Source: an uncultured Isoptericola sp. (GTDB taxonomy: Bacteria; Actinomycetota; Actinomycetes; Actinomycetales; Cellulomonadaceae). From it: 64,000 nucleotides of DNA. The notes beneath the pieces are model-generated. The model was given only the letters and a program-made list of their open reading frames with translations, was not told the origin of the DNA and did not search any database. Below, piece by piece: positions 35,217 to 44,586 of this stretch (positions within the stretch are counted from its first letter, which is position 1; each line of letters starts with the position of its first letter). Location: assembly GCA_947497265.1 (NCBI GenBank), contig CANMFP010000001.1:744001-808000 (forward strand). The letters are read 5' to 3'. Position numbers and translations under genes: made by a program.

Positions 35217-36800
35217 ATGCAGGCACCCCTGCGCCCGGCTCCCCCGCCCGAGGTGCGCACCCGGGCGGGCCGGGTGCGAGGCGCGTGGCGAGGCCGGGCT
35301 CCCCGGACGGCGGCGTTCCTCGGCATCCCCTACGCCGAACCACCGACGGGCGAGCTCCGCTTCGCCGCACCCGTGCCGCACGCGCGCTGGGACGGCGTCC
35401 TCGACGCCACCGCGTTCGGCCCGACGCCGCAGCGCGGGGACAGCGGCATCACCCTGATCCCCGAGCCGTCCGTCCCGGGCGACGCGACACTGGGCGTCAA
35501 CGTCTTCACCCCCGCACCCGACGTCTCCGCACGGCTTCCCGTGCTCGTCTACGTGCACGGCGGTGGGTACACCTCGGGCTCACCGGCGAGCCCTTGGTAC
35601 GACGGCGCGGCGTTCGCGCGCGACGGCGTCGTGACCGTCACGCTCTCGTACCGACTCGGGTTCGACGGCTTCGGATGGATCGAGGGCGCTCCGTCGAACC
35701 GCGGCGTGCGCGACTGGCTCCTCGCCCTGGAGTGGGTCCAGGAGAACGTCGCTGCGTTCGGGGGCGACCCGGACCGCGTGACGGTCGCCGGGCAGTCCGC
35801 CGGCGGCGGGGCGGTGCTCACCCTGCTCGGGATGCCCGCCGCACAGCACCTCTTCCGCGCCGCCTGGTGCATGTCGGGCGCGCTCTCGGAGGTGCCCGTC
35901 CCCCGCGCCCGTCAGGTCGCGCGACGCCTCGCGGACGCGGCCGGGGTCGCCCCGACGCTCGACGGCTTCCGGAGCGTCCCCGAGGACCGCGTCCTCGCTC
36001 TCCAGGAGTCCGCGGCCCGGCCTGCGAGGGGCGGGCCGCTCGCGGGTGCCGTCGACCAGCTGACACACGGCACGGCCCTCGGGCCCGTCGTCGACGGCGA
36101 GCTGGTCCTCGGGCCCACGGTCTCGTCCCTCCGCGACGGTGTCGGCGCCGGCAAGCCGCTCGTGCTCGGCACGGCCGACGACGAGTTCTCGATGCTCCTC
36201 GACGGGGCACGCAGAGCCCTCCGGTGGGTCCCGCCGAGCCTCGTGCTGGCCGCCCTGCGGGTCCCCCGGTCGCAGCGGCGTGCGTACCTCGCGGCGAACA
36301 CCGCCCTGCGCGCCGGCGGCACGGCCCGGCTCCTGGGCCGGTTCGTCACGGACACGGTGTTCCGGCGCGTGGTGGTGGAGGTCGCGAGGGCGCGCGACGG
36401 CGCGCAGGGGCCGGCGCCGACCTGGGCGTACCGGTTCGCCTGGGCGTCGCCGACGTACGGGATCGCGCTGCACTGCCTCGACGTGCCGTTCTTCTTCGAC
36501 GTCCTCGACGCGCCCGGGGTGAGCAGGATCGCCGGGGACGATCCTCCGCAGCGCCTGGCGGACGACCTGCACGGCGCGGCGTCGGCGTTCGTCCGCTCGC
36601 TCGACCCGGGATGGACCCCCTGGACCGGCTCGGCGTGCGCGGCCCGCGTGTGGGACACGAGCGGGCCGGCCGAGACCGTGGACGGCTACGCGGGCGTGGA
36701 ACCGTTGGTCCGTTCTCCCGGCGACCCGGGCGACGGCGACGGGCTCAGCGTCGCTGCCGCACCGCGAGCTCGACCCCGCGCAGCTCCGCCAGCCCCTTGA
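35217..36800 (+). CDS. Type-B carboxylesterase
   Basis: A 527-residue carboxylesterase/lipase of the alpha/beta-hydrolase fold. It has FLGIPYAEPPTGELRF near the start, oxyanion HGGGYTSGS, nucleophile elbow AGQSAGGGAVL, acid in GTADDEFSML and histidine near LHCLDVPFFF. No signal peptide is seen. ATG 35217 has AGGGAGG upstream. Its 3' end overlaps the converging mannonate dehydratase by 56 bases. Confidence 0.9.
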   Translation: MQAPLRPAPPPEVRTRAGRVRGAWRGRAPRTAAFLGIPYAEPPTGELRFAAPVPHARWDGVLDATAFGPTPQRGDSGITLIPEPSVPGDATLGVNVFTPAPDVSARLPVLVYVHGGGYTSGSPASPWYDGAAFARDGVVTVTLSYRLGFDGFGWIEGAPSNRGVRDWLLALEWVQENVAAFGGDPDRVTVAGQSAGGGAVLTLLGMPAAQHLFRAAWCMSGALSEVPVPRARQVARRLADAAGVAPTLDGFRSVPEDRVLALQESAARPARGGPLAGAVDQLTHGTALGPVVDGELVLGPTVSSLRDGVGAGKPLVLGTADDEFSMLLDGARRALRWVPPSLVLAALRVPRSQRRAYLAANTALRAGGTARLLGRFVTDTVFRRVVVEVARARDGAQGPAPTWAYRFAWASPTYGIALHCLDVPFFFDVLDAPGVSRIAGDDPPQRLADDLHGAASAFVRSLDPGWTPWTGSACAARVWDTSGPAETVDGYAGVEPLVRSPGDPGDGDGLSVAAAPRARPRAAPPAP

Positions 36801-37926
36801 GCCGCCCGACGAGCGAGTAGCCGGGCACGGCGGACGCACGCTCGGAGGCCTGCTCGGCCAGCAGCAGGTGGCCGTGGTCCGGACGCATCGGGATCGGGGC
36901 GCCGCCGTGCTCCTCGCGGCGGAGCTCCTCGCGGACGAGGGCGTCGACGACTCCGACCATGTCGACGTCCCCCCCGAGGTGCGCGGCCTCGTGGAAGGTG
37001 CGCGGGTCGGCCTCGCGGCGCGTGGAGCGCAGGTGGGCGAAGTGGATGCGCGGGGCGAACTCGCCGACCATCGCGACGAGGTCGTTCTCGGGCAGCACCC
37101 CGAAGGACCCGGTGCAGAAGGTCAGCCCGCTGGTCGGGTTCGGGACGGCGTCGAGCAGCCAGCGCGCGTCCGCGGCCGTCGACATGATCCGCGGGAGGCC
37201 GAGCACGGGCCGCGGCGGGTCGTCGGGATGGATACCCAGGCGCACCCCGCACTCCTCGGCCACCGGGACGATCGCTTCCAGGAACTCGACCAGCGCGGAC
37301 CGGAGCGCGTCGTCGTCCACGTCGGCGTAGGCCGCGAGCTCGGCGCGCAGCCCGTCGAGCGTCCACGTCTCCTCCGAGCCCGGCAGGCCCGCCGAGACCG
37401 TGGCGACCAGCCGGTCGACCGCCGTCGGCGTCATCGCGTCGAGGTGGCGACGAGCACGCTCGACCTCCACGTCGGTGTAGTCCGCCTCGGCTCCCGGGCG
37501 CTCCAGCAGGAACAGGTCGAACGCCGCGAAGGCGTCCTGGTCGAACCGCAGCGCCAGCGCGCCGTCCGGCAGCGGATACGCCAGGTCGGTGCGCACCCAG
37601 TCCAGGACGGGCATGAAGTTGTAGCAGACGACGTCGATGCCGCACGCGGCGACGTTGCGCACGCTCTGGGCGTACGTCTCGAGCCACCGCTCGTAGCCGG
37701 GCGCGCGGCGCTTGACGTCGTCGTGCACCGGGATGCTCTCGACGACGGACCAGCGCAGGCCGGCGGCCTCGATCTGCTCCCGGCGGGCGGAGATCGCCTC
37801 GACGGTCCAGACCTCGCCGTTGGGGACGTCGTGCAGCGCGGTGACGATGCCGGTCGCCCCGGTCTGACGGACGTCCGCCAGCGTGATCGGGTCGCGCGGT
37901 CCGAACCAGCGCCAGGCCTGCTCCAT
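36745..37926 (-). CDS. uxuA: Mannonate dehydratase
   Basis: Converts D-mannonate to 2-keto-3-deoxygluconate in glucuronate breakdown. The 393-residue length is normal. Family features are WRWFGPRDPITLADVRQTGATGIVTALH, YNFMPVLDWVRTDL, HPDDPPRP with metal ligands, GLTFCTGSFG, and MRPDHGHLL. ATG 37926 follows GGGAGGACG; an upstream in-frame start is less likely. Two LacI-type operators lie upstream. Confidence 0.95.
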   Translation of the reverse strand: MEQAWRWFGPRDPITLADVRQTGATGIVTALHDVPNGEVWTVEAISARREQIEAAGLRWSVVESIPVHDDVKRRAPGYERWLETYAQSVRNVAACGIDVVCYNFMPVLDWVRTDLAYPLPDGALALRFDQDAFAAFDLFLLERPGAEADYTDVEVERARRHLDAMTPTAVDRLVATVSAGLPGSEETWTLDGLRAELAAYADVDDDALRSALVEFLEAIVPVAEECGVRLGIHPDDPPRPVLGLPRIMSTAADARWLLDAVPNPTSGLTFCTGSFGVLPENDLVAMVGEFAPRIHFAHLRSTRREADPRTFHEAAHLGGDVDMVGVVDALVREELRREEHGGAPIPMRPDHGHLLLAEQASERASAVPGYSLVGRLKGLAELRGVELAVRQRR

Positions 37927-37957
37927 CGTCGTCCTCCCGGTTGCTCCGTCGCCGTTC

Positions 37958-38025
37958 GCAAACGTTGTCATAGGCGCGCAACGGGGTCAACCGGCCCACG
38001 TCGCGTCACGCCGACAAACGTTTGC
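37958..38025. promoter_or_regulatory. Pair of LacI/CcpA-type operators before uxuA
   Basis: GCAAACGTTGTC (centre 37963/37964) and GACAAACGTTTGC (centre 38019/38020) are CG-centred AAACGTT palindromes typical of LacI-family repressors, 56 bp apart. They precede uxuA on the minus strand and flank its promoter zone. Confidence 0.6.
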
Positions 38026-38062
38026 AGCAGCGCTCGACCAGGCGACGGCGCACCGGCGCCCG

Positions 38063-38769
38063 CTACGGGACCGGCCCGGCGGCCTCGCGCACCGCCTCCG
38101 CGAACCACGACGCGATCGTCGTCGGGTGCGTGATGGCGGTCCCCACGCACACCCCGTGCGCGCCGCGTGACAGCGCGGCGGCCGCGGCGGCCGGGTGGTG
38201 CACCCGGCCCTCGACCACCACGGGGAGCGCGCAGCGCTCACGGACCTCGTCCAGGAGGTCCAGATCCGGCCGTCCGTGCGGGGACGCTCGCCGGTGTACC
38301 CCGCGAGCGTGGTGCCCAGCAGGTCCGCGCCGGCCCGCTCCGCGGCCACCGCGTCGTCCACGGAACCGCAGTCCGCCATCACCACCGCGCCGGGGTGCAC
38401 GGCTCGGATCGCAGCGATCGTGGCCGCCAGGTCCCGGCCGTCAGGTCGCGGACGCCGGGTGCCGTCCACGGCGACGACGTCCGCACCGGCGGCGAGCACC
38501 GCGAGCGCATGGTCGACGGTCGGCGTGATGAGCACGCCCTCCTCGCCGTCCTTCCACAGTCCGACCACGGGCACGTCCACCACCGGGACCACGGCCCGCA
38601 GGTCGTCGATCCCCTGGATGCGCAGCGCCACGGCACCGCCGGCGACGACCGACCGGGCGACCTGCGCCGTCGTGCGCGGGTCGCGCATCGGCTCGCCCGG
38701 GTACGCCTGGCAGGAGACGGTCAGACCGCCCCGCATCGCCTCGACGGCATCGGTGCCCGTGGCGGTCAT
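38063..38769 (-). pseudogene. nanE: N-acetylmannosamine-6-P 2-epimerase gene with frameshift
   Basis: Reads as NanE from ATG 38769 (GGLTVSCQAYPGEPM, VVAVDGTRRPRP, VMADCGSVDDAVAA, GTTLAGYTGE) to about 38270. It then shifts by one base and continues as the NanE C-terminus (LDLLDEVRE, PVVVEGRVHHP, GVCVGTAITHP) to the stop at 38063. One missing base near 38265-38272 explains it. The enzyme would act in sialic acid or ManNAc use. It overlaps the upstream ROK gene in ATGA. A real mutation or a read error is possible. Confidence 0.8.
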
Positions 38770-39213
38770 CCGTCCTCCTTCGTGGCGAGGGCCTGGCGTG
38801 CCGTGTGCGCAGCACCGACCAGCGCCGCTCGTGCACCGAGCGCCGCCGGTCGGATCTCGACGTCCGCCAGCACCTCGACGAGCTCCGCCCGCGCCGTGCT
38901 GCGCAGGACCTCCCACCATCGCGGGCCCGCCCCGGCCACGCCACCTCCGACGACGACCACGTGCGGGTCCCACACCGTGACGATCCCGGCGACGGCCCTG
39001 CCGAGGCCGCCGCGGCGCCGTCGACCACCCCGCGGGCGATCAGGTCGCCCCGATCGGCCCGGTCGACGACGCCGTGCGCGTCGGTGCACCCCGCCTGCAC
39101 GCCGGAGGCGACGAGATGCTCCGTCAGACGTTCCAGCGAGGGCACGTCGATCTCGCCCGCCTCGGTGAGGGGCGCAGCAGGGGCGGGACGATCCCGCGGA
39201 AGTGGTGGTTCAC
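38766..39213 (-). pseudogene. Chimeric remnant: sialate-lyase-like N-terminus joined to ROK-kinase C-terminus
   Basis: From GTG 39213 the frame gives HHFRGIVPPLL. After one missing base near 39176 it continues TEAGEIDVPSLERLTEHLVASGVQ, the start of a DHDPS/N-acetylneuraminate-lyase protein. At about 39083-39097 it changes into a ROK kinase tail (CTDAHGVVDRADRGDL), shifts again near 39005, and ends DPHVVVVGGGVAG...LATKEDG. So two genes are joined by an internal deletion. The kinase would be NanK-like, as its stop overlaps nanE. Confidence 0.7.
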
Positions 39214-39242
39214 GGTGGTGCTCCGATGTGGTGGTGGGCGGA

Positions 39243-40060
39243 CTAGAGCAGGGCGGGCGCGGCGGCCAGCAGGGTGCGGGTGTAGTCGTCGGCGGGACGG
39301 TTCAGGACCTGCTCCGCGGGACCGCTCTCGACGATCCGTCCGCCGCGCATCACGACGAGGTCGTCCGAGACGTGGCGGACGGTCTGGATGTCGTGCGAGA
39401 TGAAGACCATCCCCAGGTTCAGCTCGGCCTTGAGGTCCGCGAGCAGGTTGAGGATCTGCGCACGCACCGACACGTCCAGCGCCGACGTCGGCTCGTCGGC
39501 GACGATGACGTCCGGTTCCAGCGCGAGCGCACGGGCGATGGCCACCCGCTGCCGCTGCCCTCCGGAGAGCTGCCCTGGCAGGGCGTCGAGGGCGGAGGCC
39601 GGCAGCCCGACCAGGCGGACCAGGTCCCGGACGCGGGCGTTCCGCGAGGCGGACGTCCCGACGCCGTGCACGTCCAGCGGGTCCCGCAGCGCGTCGGCCA
39701 CCCGCAGGCGGGGGTTCAGGGCCGTCGTCGGGTCCTGGAACACCACGGACACGACCCGGCCGATCCGGCGCCGGATCCGCGGGGTGTAGCGCCGCACGAC
39801 CTCGCCGCGGAACCGCACCGTGCCCGACGACGCGGGCTGGAGCCCCACCAGCACCTTCGCCATCGTGGTCTTCCCGGAACCGGACTCGCCCACGATCCCC
39901 AGGGTGCGTCCCCGGTGGACCTGGATGCTGACGTCGTCGACGGCGTGCACCCGCTGGGCGCGCAGGAGCGAGCCCGTCCGGGAGCGGAAGACGACGTGGA
40001 CGCCGTCGAGCTCGACGAGGGGGCCTCGCCGGCGGCCTCCGCCGTGGTGAGGGGATTCAT
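39243..40060 (-). pseudogene. Oligopeptide-type ABC ATPase (OppF/DppF-like), frameshifted near start
   Basis: ATP-binding subunit of a peptide or sugar ABC importer. Walker A is GESGSGKTT, the signature is LSGGQRQRVAIARAL, Walker B is VIVADEPTSALD, and the H-loop is ISHD. The natural start ATG 40060 (MNPLTTAEAAGEAP) is out of frame with the rest by one base at a five-G run (40019-40023). The upstream oppD-like remnant overlaps its ATG in ATGA. In this context it probably belonged to a sialic-acid importer. Confidence 0.75.
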
Positions 40061-40447
40061 CGGGCACCTCCGGAGACGAGCGGCTCGTCCTGCGAGACCG
40101 CAACCAGATGGTCCGGCTCGTCGGCGACCGGCTCGAGCGCCGGACGCGGACCACTGCCGGTCGAGGGGTTCGACGAGCGGGGTGCGAACCGGTCGCCGGT
40201 CGGGAAGTCACGCGGGGAGGGCACCGTCCCGGGGATCTGCTGGAGCCGTTCGGCCCGCGACTCGATGGACAGCACAGCGCCGAGCAGGCCACGGGTGTAC
40301 TCGTGGCGCGGGTCGGCGAGCAGCTCCGACGTGGGCGCCTGCTCGACGACCTGACCCGCGTACATCACCGTCACGCGGTGCGCGAGCTGCGCGACCAGCG
40401 CGAGGTCGTGGCTGACGAACACCAGGGCGAAGCCCAGCTTCTCCTGG
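40057..40447 (-). pseudogene. C-terminal remnant of OppD-like ABC ATPase
   Basis: Encodes only the last part of an oligopeptide ABC ATPase: QEKLGFALVFVSHDLALVAQ (H-loop), then HRVTVMYAGQVVE, HEYTRGLLGAVLS, and an oligo_HPY-like tail with IPGTVPSPRDFPTGDRFAPR. The Walker motifs and everything upstream are missing: at about 40447 the sequence changes to an unrelated plus-strand coding fragment. The break looks like a deletion junction. Confidence 0.72.
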
Positions 40448-40819
40448 GTGCTCAACACCCCGGACGCCGAACCGGGCGCGATCGAGGTCACCGGCGGCAG
40501 CCTGATCGACCCGCAGGAGACGTACGCCGTCGGCGACACGCTGCGGTACACGTACACGGTGCGCAACCTCTCGGCCGCCACGACCACGGTGGTGCCCACC
40601 GGGAACCTGGACCACCTCGACCCGGCCGAGGCCGCGCAGAACTGCCGCTACCGCGGGCTGGGCGGCGACGCGAGCTATACCTGCACGTTCGCCCGGCACA
40701 CGGTGACGGCGCAGGACGTCGCGGCCGGCGGGTTCACGCCGACCACCACCTGGACGTCGACGTCCTCGGACCACGTGACCGTCGTCGAGCACGAGGGCGA
40801 GCGGGTCGGGCTCGGCTGA
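40448..40819 (+). pseudogene. 3' fragment of a secreted glycosidase, probably sialidase
   Basis: A plus-strand open frame without a natural start, abutting the oppD remnant. It encodes a beta-sandwich module (YAVGDTLRYTYTVRNLS, VPTGNLDHLDP, AQNCRYRGLGGDASYTC, HTVTAQDVAAGGFTPTTTW) of the sort found at the end of secreted actinobacterial sialidases. The catalytic part is absent. Together with nanE, the lyase and the ROK pieces it suggests a lost sialic-acid scavenging locus. Confidence 0.6.
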
Positions 40820-40831
40820 GCGACGGCCCGG

Positions 40832-40878
40832 ACGGACGCCCTCGGCCCCGCGGCGGCGCGGTGGCCGCGGGCGTCCGT
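40832..40878. terminator. Hairpin between converging genes
   Basis: Perfect 10-bp arms ACGGACGCCC (40832-40841) and GGGCGTCCGT (40869-40878) around a GC-rich loop. It lies between a plus-strand fragment and a minus-strand gene, where a bidirectional terminator is expected. Confidence 0.5.
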
Positions 40879-41183
40879 CAGTCGGCCAGCCTCTCGCGCA
40901 CGACGGTGACGACCCGCCCGAGGTTCACCGTCCAGCCGACGCCGAACACGTGCGGGCTGAGGAAGTGCTCCCCCTCCGGATCCCACACGCGTTCCTTGAC
41001 GCGCTGGATGGTGGGGATGCGGAACTCGTAGGGCACGAACCCGGCGACCGTGCCGTGCCACTCCCGCTCCGCAGGATCCTTCTGGAGCTCCTTGGTGACG
41101 GCCGCGACGACGAGCGCGAACATCACCAGCTTGAACAGGCTCGGCGGTCCGCCGCGCTTCGTGCCGTCCTTGTGCGATCCCAT
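40878..41183 (-). CDS. DUF5808 small protein
   Basis: A 101-residue protein with a hydrophobic N-terminal helix (LFKLVMFALVVAAVTKEL) and the DUF5808 block: EWHGTVAGFVPYEFR, then WDPEGEHFLSPHVFGVG and WTVNLGRV. ATG 41183 is preceded by GGAGGTCACG. It is common in actinobacteria, function unknown, possibly membrane-anchored. Confidence 0.82.
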   Translation of the reverse strand: MGSHKDGTKRGGPPSLFKLVMFALVVAAVTKELQKDPAEREWHGTVAGFVPYEFRIPTIQRVKERVWDPEGEHFLSPHVFGVGWTVNLGRVVTVVRERLAD

Positions 41184-41333
41184 CGTGACCTCCGCTCGTA
41201 GGGCTGTCCGTCCATCCTGCCGCGCTCGGGTGCCCCGGTCCACAGGTCCCCGAACGCCGTCCTGTCCGGGTGCGTCCATCGCCGTGCGTGCCTACGGTGG
41301 CCGACCCGACCGACACCCGCGGAAGGAACGACC

Positions 41334-41900
41334 ATGGCAGACACCGATCTCACCGGCCGCACCGTCCTGGCCATCGTGACGAACTACGGAGTCGAGCAGG
41401 ACGAGCTCGTCGTCCCCCTCGAGCACCTGCGCGAACGCGGTGCCGTCGTGACCCTCGCCGCCACGACCACCGACGACGTCGCCACTCTCGTGGGCGACAA
41501 GGACCCGGGCCGCTCGGTGCCCGTCGACGTGGCGCTCGACGACGTCGACCCCGCCGGCTTCGACCTCCTGCTCGTCCCCGGCGGCACCCTCAACGCCGAC
41601 TCGCTGCGGCTGGAGGAGACGACGTCGCGCATCGTGCGGTCGTTCACCGGGTCGGGCCGCCCGGTCGCGGCGATCTGCCACGGGCCGTGGGCGCTCGTGG
41701 AGGCCGGCGTCCTCGGCGGCAAGACCCTCACGTCGTACCCGTCCCTGCGAACGGACATCCGCAACGCCGGAGCCGCCGAGTGGCGCGACGAGGCCGTCTG
41801 CGTCGACGACGCCGAGGGGTGGCGGCTCATCACGTCCCGCAACCCTGGCGACCTCGACGCGTTCGGCGGCGCGATCGACGACGCGCTCAGCGCCGTCTGA
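41334..41900 (+). CDS. DJ-1/PfpI-family protein
   Basis: A 188-residue type-1 glutamine-amidotransferase-like protein. The nucleophile elbow AAICHGPWALVEAG carries the conserved Cys-His, with an acidic residue in the Glu of GVEQDE. The family includes stress proteins, deglycases and chaperones; the exact role is unknown. ATG 41334 has GGAAGGAACG upstream. Confidence 0.88.
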   Translation: MADTDLTGRTVLAIVTNYGVEQDELVVPLEHLRERGAVVTLAATTTDDVATLVGDKDPGRSVPVDVALDDVDPAGFDLLLVPGGTLNADSLRLEETTSRIVRSFTGSGRPVAAICHGPWALVEAGVLGGKTLTSYPSLRTDIRNAGAAEWRDEAVCVDDAEGWRLITSRNPGDLDAFGGAIDDALSAV

Positions 41901-41962
41901 CCAGGCCGGCGCGGCCGATGAGGCTCCGCGACAGAACCTGGACAGGAGAAGGGAATCGCATC

Positions 41963-42066
41963 ATGCCTCTCGTCCAGGTCGACGTCATCAAGGACGTCTT
42001 CACCCCGGTCGGAAGCTGGAGACCATCGCCCGCCTCACCGACGCCATGGTCAGCGTCGAGGGCGGG
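41963..42066 (+). pseudogene. 4-oxalocrotonate tautomerase-family remnant
   Basis: Starts like an intact tautomerase (MPLVQVDVIKDVFTP with catalytic Pro1) after GGAGAAGGG. It shifts frame near 42006-42011 into KLETIARLTDAMVSVEG and then stops resembling the family at about 42066, where the converging gene ends. It is therefore both frameshifted and truncated. Confidence 0.7.
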
Positions 42067-42087
42067 GGCTGGCCTCAGACGGCCGGT

Positions 42088-42567
42088 TCAGCCGCGGCGC
42101 GGGCGGGCCGGGAGCAGCTCGAAGACCGGGTGCCGGTCCGCCTCGGCGGCGAACTCCTCCACGGGCGCGTCGGTGCCGGCGGCGAAGTAGGGCCGCGTGG
42201 CCGGCGCGATCCGCACGTACTCGCGGAGGATCGGCCCGGCGTCCTGCGCCGGCACCTCGCGGACCAGGTACGTCTGGCGCTCGAACAGGCGGTGCAGCAG
42301 CACCCGGCCGTCGGCCCTGGCGTTGTGCACCCATGACACCACGCCGTAGGGCGACACGAGCCACCGCGAACTACCGCCGGTGACGACCGTCGCCGGGTTG
42401 GTCCGAGGCCGGCCGCTCTTGCGGCCGCGCGTCGTCAGCAGCGAGGTGCGCGGTACCAGGTGCAGGCGGACGAGCGTCCGCATGACCGTGTCCTCGGCGC
42501 GACTGACGCGGCTCGAGCGGAACTGCTTCGCGGGCTGCGGGCGGCCCGGCGTGGACGACTCCGACAT
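42088..42567 (-). CDS. Deazaflavin (F420)-dependent nitroreductase-family protein
   Basis: A 159-residue protein of the DDN family: LTTRGRKSGRPRTNPATVVTGG, then WLVSPYGVVSWVHNARA, a split-barrel F420-binding fold. It would use F420H2 to reduce an unknown substrate. Start 42567 is the family-length choice. Confidence 0.85.
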   Translation of the reverse strand: MSESSTPGRPQPAKQFRSSRVSRAEDTVMRTLVRLHLVPRTSLLTTRGRKSGRPRTNPATVVTGGSSRWLVSPYGVVSWVHNARADGRVLLHRLFERQTYLVREVPAQDAGPILREYVRIAPATRPYFAAGTDAPVEEFAAEADRHPVFELLPARPRRG

Positions 42568-42585
42568 GTCTCGACGGTAGACGCC

Positions 42586-43689
42586 TCAGCGCCGCACGTC
42601 GACGGAGAGGATCTGGTCGTCCTCCGGGCCCGGTGAGCCGCGTCCGTCCGTGTTGCTGGTGACGAGCCACAGGCGGCCCTCGGGTCCGGGCACGGCGTCG
42701 CGCAGACGGCCGTGCTCACCGGCGTAGTGGTCGGTCGAGGTGGACGGGTCGTCCACCGGCACAGCGCGCAGCACCTGGCCTCGCAGGTTCGCGATGAACA
42801 GCGTCCCGTCCAGGTGCGCCATCCCGCTCGGGCTGGCCTCCGACGGCGGCCACTGCTGCACGGGGTCGACGAACTCGTCGTCCGCGCCGGCGTCCCCGGC
42901 GCCCTCCACCTCCGGCCAGCCGTAGTTGGCACCGGGCGTGATCACGTTCAGCTCGTCCCACGTGTCCTGGCCGAACTCGGTGGCGAACAGGGTGCCGTCG
43001 TCGGCCCATGCCAGCCCTTGTACATTGCGGTGCCCGTAGCTGTACACCAGCGATCCGTCGAAGGGGTTGTCGACCGGGACCTCGCCGTCGGGCGTCATCC
43101 GCAGGATCTTGCCGCCGAGCGAGTCGAGATCCTGCGCACGGTCCGGGACCCCCGCGTCCCCCACCGTGGCGTACAGCATCCCGTCCGGCCCGAACGCGAG
43201 GCGCCCGCCGTCGTGGACGCTCGCCGCCGGCAGCCCGTCCAGGATCGTCGTCGGCTCCCCCAGGCTCAGCGTTCCCGGCTCGCCCGCCAGCTCGTAGCGC
43301 TGGATGCGGTTGCCGCCCGCGGCGGTCGAGCAGACGTACAGTCGGCCGTCGTCGTCCAGCGCCAGCCCGAGGAGACCGCCCTCGCCGGCCGTCTCCACGC
43401 CGTCGACCACCCCGGCCTCCCGCGCGCTGCCGTCCTCGGCCAGCTCGAGGATCCGGGCACTGTCGCGCTCGCTCACCAGCGGCGTCCCGTCGAGCAGCAC
43501 CACGGACCACGGCGCGTCGAGGCCTGTGGCGACCGTCGTGGGCGCCCCGGCCGCCGAGGTCGCCGTGCTCCCGCCGCCCGTGGCGTCCCCGCCGTCGGAC
43601 GTCGTCGGGCCGCACCCGCCCAGCAGGGCGCCCGCCGTGGCCAGCAGGACCAGGCCGTGAGATGACGCCGTCGTCCGCCGTGTCCCCAT
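42586..43689 (-). CDS. Lipoprotein sugar dehydrogenase-like beta-propeller (GDH/HHIP fold)
   Basis: A 367-residue exported lipoprotein: lipobox LLGGC at about residue 26, a Gly/Ser/Thr linker, then a six-blade propeller with VATGLDAPWSVVLL, EGGLLGLALDDDGRLYV, GGRLAFGPDGMLYATVGD, YGHRNVQGLAW and ITPGANYGWP. These are the marks of the soluble PQQ glucose dehydrogenase family. Whether it binds PQQ is not certain. Confidence 0.88.
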   Translation of the reverse strand: MGTRRTTASSHGLVLLATAGALLGGCGPTTSDGGDATGGGSTATSAAGAPTTVATGLDAPWSVVLLDGTPLVSERDSARILELAEDGSAREAGVVDGVETAGEGGLLGLALDDDGRLYVCSTAAGGNRIQRYELAGEPGTLSLGEPTTILDGLPAASVHDGGRLAFGPDGMLYATVGDAGVPDRAQDLDSLGGKILRMTPDGEVPVDNPFDGSLVYSYGHRNVQGLAWADDGTLFATEFGQDTWDELNVITPGANYGWPEVEGAGDAGADDEFVDPVQQWPPSEASPSGMAHLDGTLFIANLRGQVLRAVPVDDPSTSTDHYAGEHGRLRDAVPGPEGRLWLVTSNTDGRGSPGPEDDQILSVDVRR

Positions 43690-43734
43690 GGGTCCAGCAG
43701 ACTACGCCGGAGCGGCTCCTGTCAGGATGGCGCC

Positions 43735-44508
43735 ATGGCCTACTTCCGACGCACCGGCGCTTCCATGTTCGACCCGACCCCCGCCGTCGGCGGCGCCTGG
43801 AACACCGCCGAGCAGCACGTCGCCCCGACGTTCGGCCTGCTCACCCACCTCGTGGAGACCGATCGCGCCGCCCGGGGGCGCGACGACCTCGCCGTGACGC
43901 GGCTGTCGTTCGACGTCTGGGGCCCCTACCCGCTGGAGTCGATGGAGACGGCGGTGCAGGTGCTGCGGCCAGGGCGGGGCGTCGAGCTCGTCGAGGCCAC
44001 CGTCTCCTGCGGCGGACGGCGGGTGGCCACGCTGCGTGCCTGGCTGGCCGGCGTCGGCGACACGGCCGCGCTGGCGGACGGTGCCCCCGCCACGATGCCG
44101 GGACCGGACGAGACTCCGGCCTGGGACCCGACGACGGACTGGCCCGGCGGGTTCGTCGCCTCGATCGAGGTGCGTCGCAGCCTGGAGACCCCCGGGCGTG
44201 GCCGGGTGTGGGCGCGCACGGACGTCCCGCTGCTCGACGGCGAGGAGGTCGGCCCGCTCGCACGCACGGCCGGGCTGCTGGACGTCGCCAACGGCATGAC
44301 CGTCCGCAGCGACCCGCGCCGCGTCGCGTTCCCCAACCTCGATCTCACCGCTCACCTGTTCCGGGCGCCGACCGGCGGCTGGCTGGGACTGGACACGACC
44401 GTCACGTTCGGGCCGAGCGGCGCGGGTCTCACCTCCGCCGTCCTGCACGACGCCGACGGCGCATTCGGGCGGCTGGCCCAGACCCTGGTGGTCCGGAAGC
44501 TCTCCTGA
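43735..44508 (+). CDS. Acyl-CoA thioesterase-like protein
   Basis: A 257-residue double hot-dog protein of the TesB-like thioesterase family. It has FGLLTHLVETDRAARG, TRLSFDVWGPYPLESMETAVQVLRPGR, and a C-terminal hot-dog with NLDLTAHLFRAPTGGWLGLDT. It would cleave acyl-CoAs of unknown chain type. It is divergent from the propeller lipoprotein gene. Confidence 0.8.
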   Translation: MAYFRRTGASMFDPTPAVGGAWNTAEQHVAPTFGLLTHLVETDRAARGRDDLAVTRLSFDVWGPYPLESMETAVQVLRPGRGVELVEATVSCGGRRVATLRAWLAGVGDTAALADGAPATMPGPDETPAWDPTTDWPGGFVASIEVRRSLETPGRGRVWARTDVPLLDGEEVGPLARTAGLLDVANGMTVRSDPRRVAFPNLDLTAHLFRAPTGGWLGLDTTVTFGPSGAGLTSAVLHDADGAFGRLAQTLVVRKLS

Positions 44509-44586
44509 GCGTGGTGGGCGACCTGCCCGGACGGCGCGTACCGTCTCCTCGAGGAACGCCCCACCCTGTCCACGAGGAGGAAGCCG

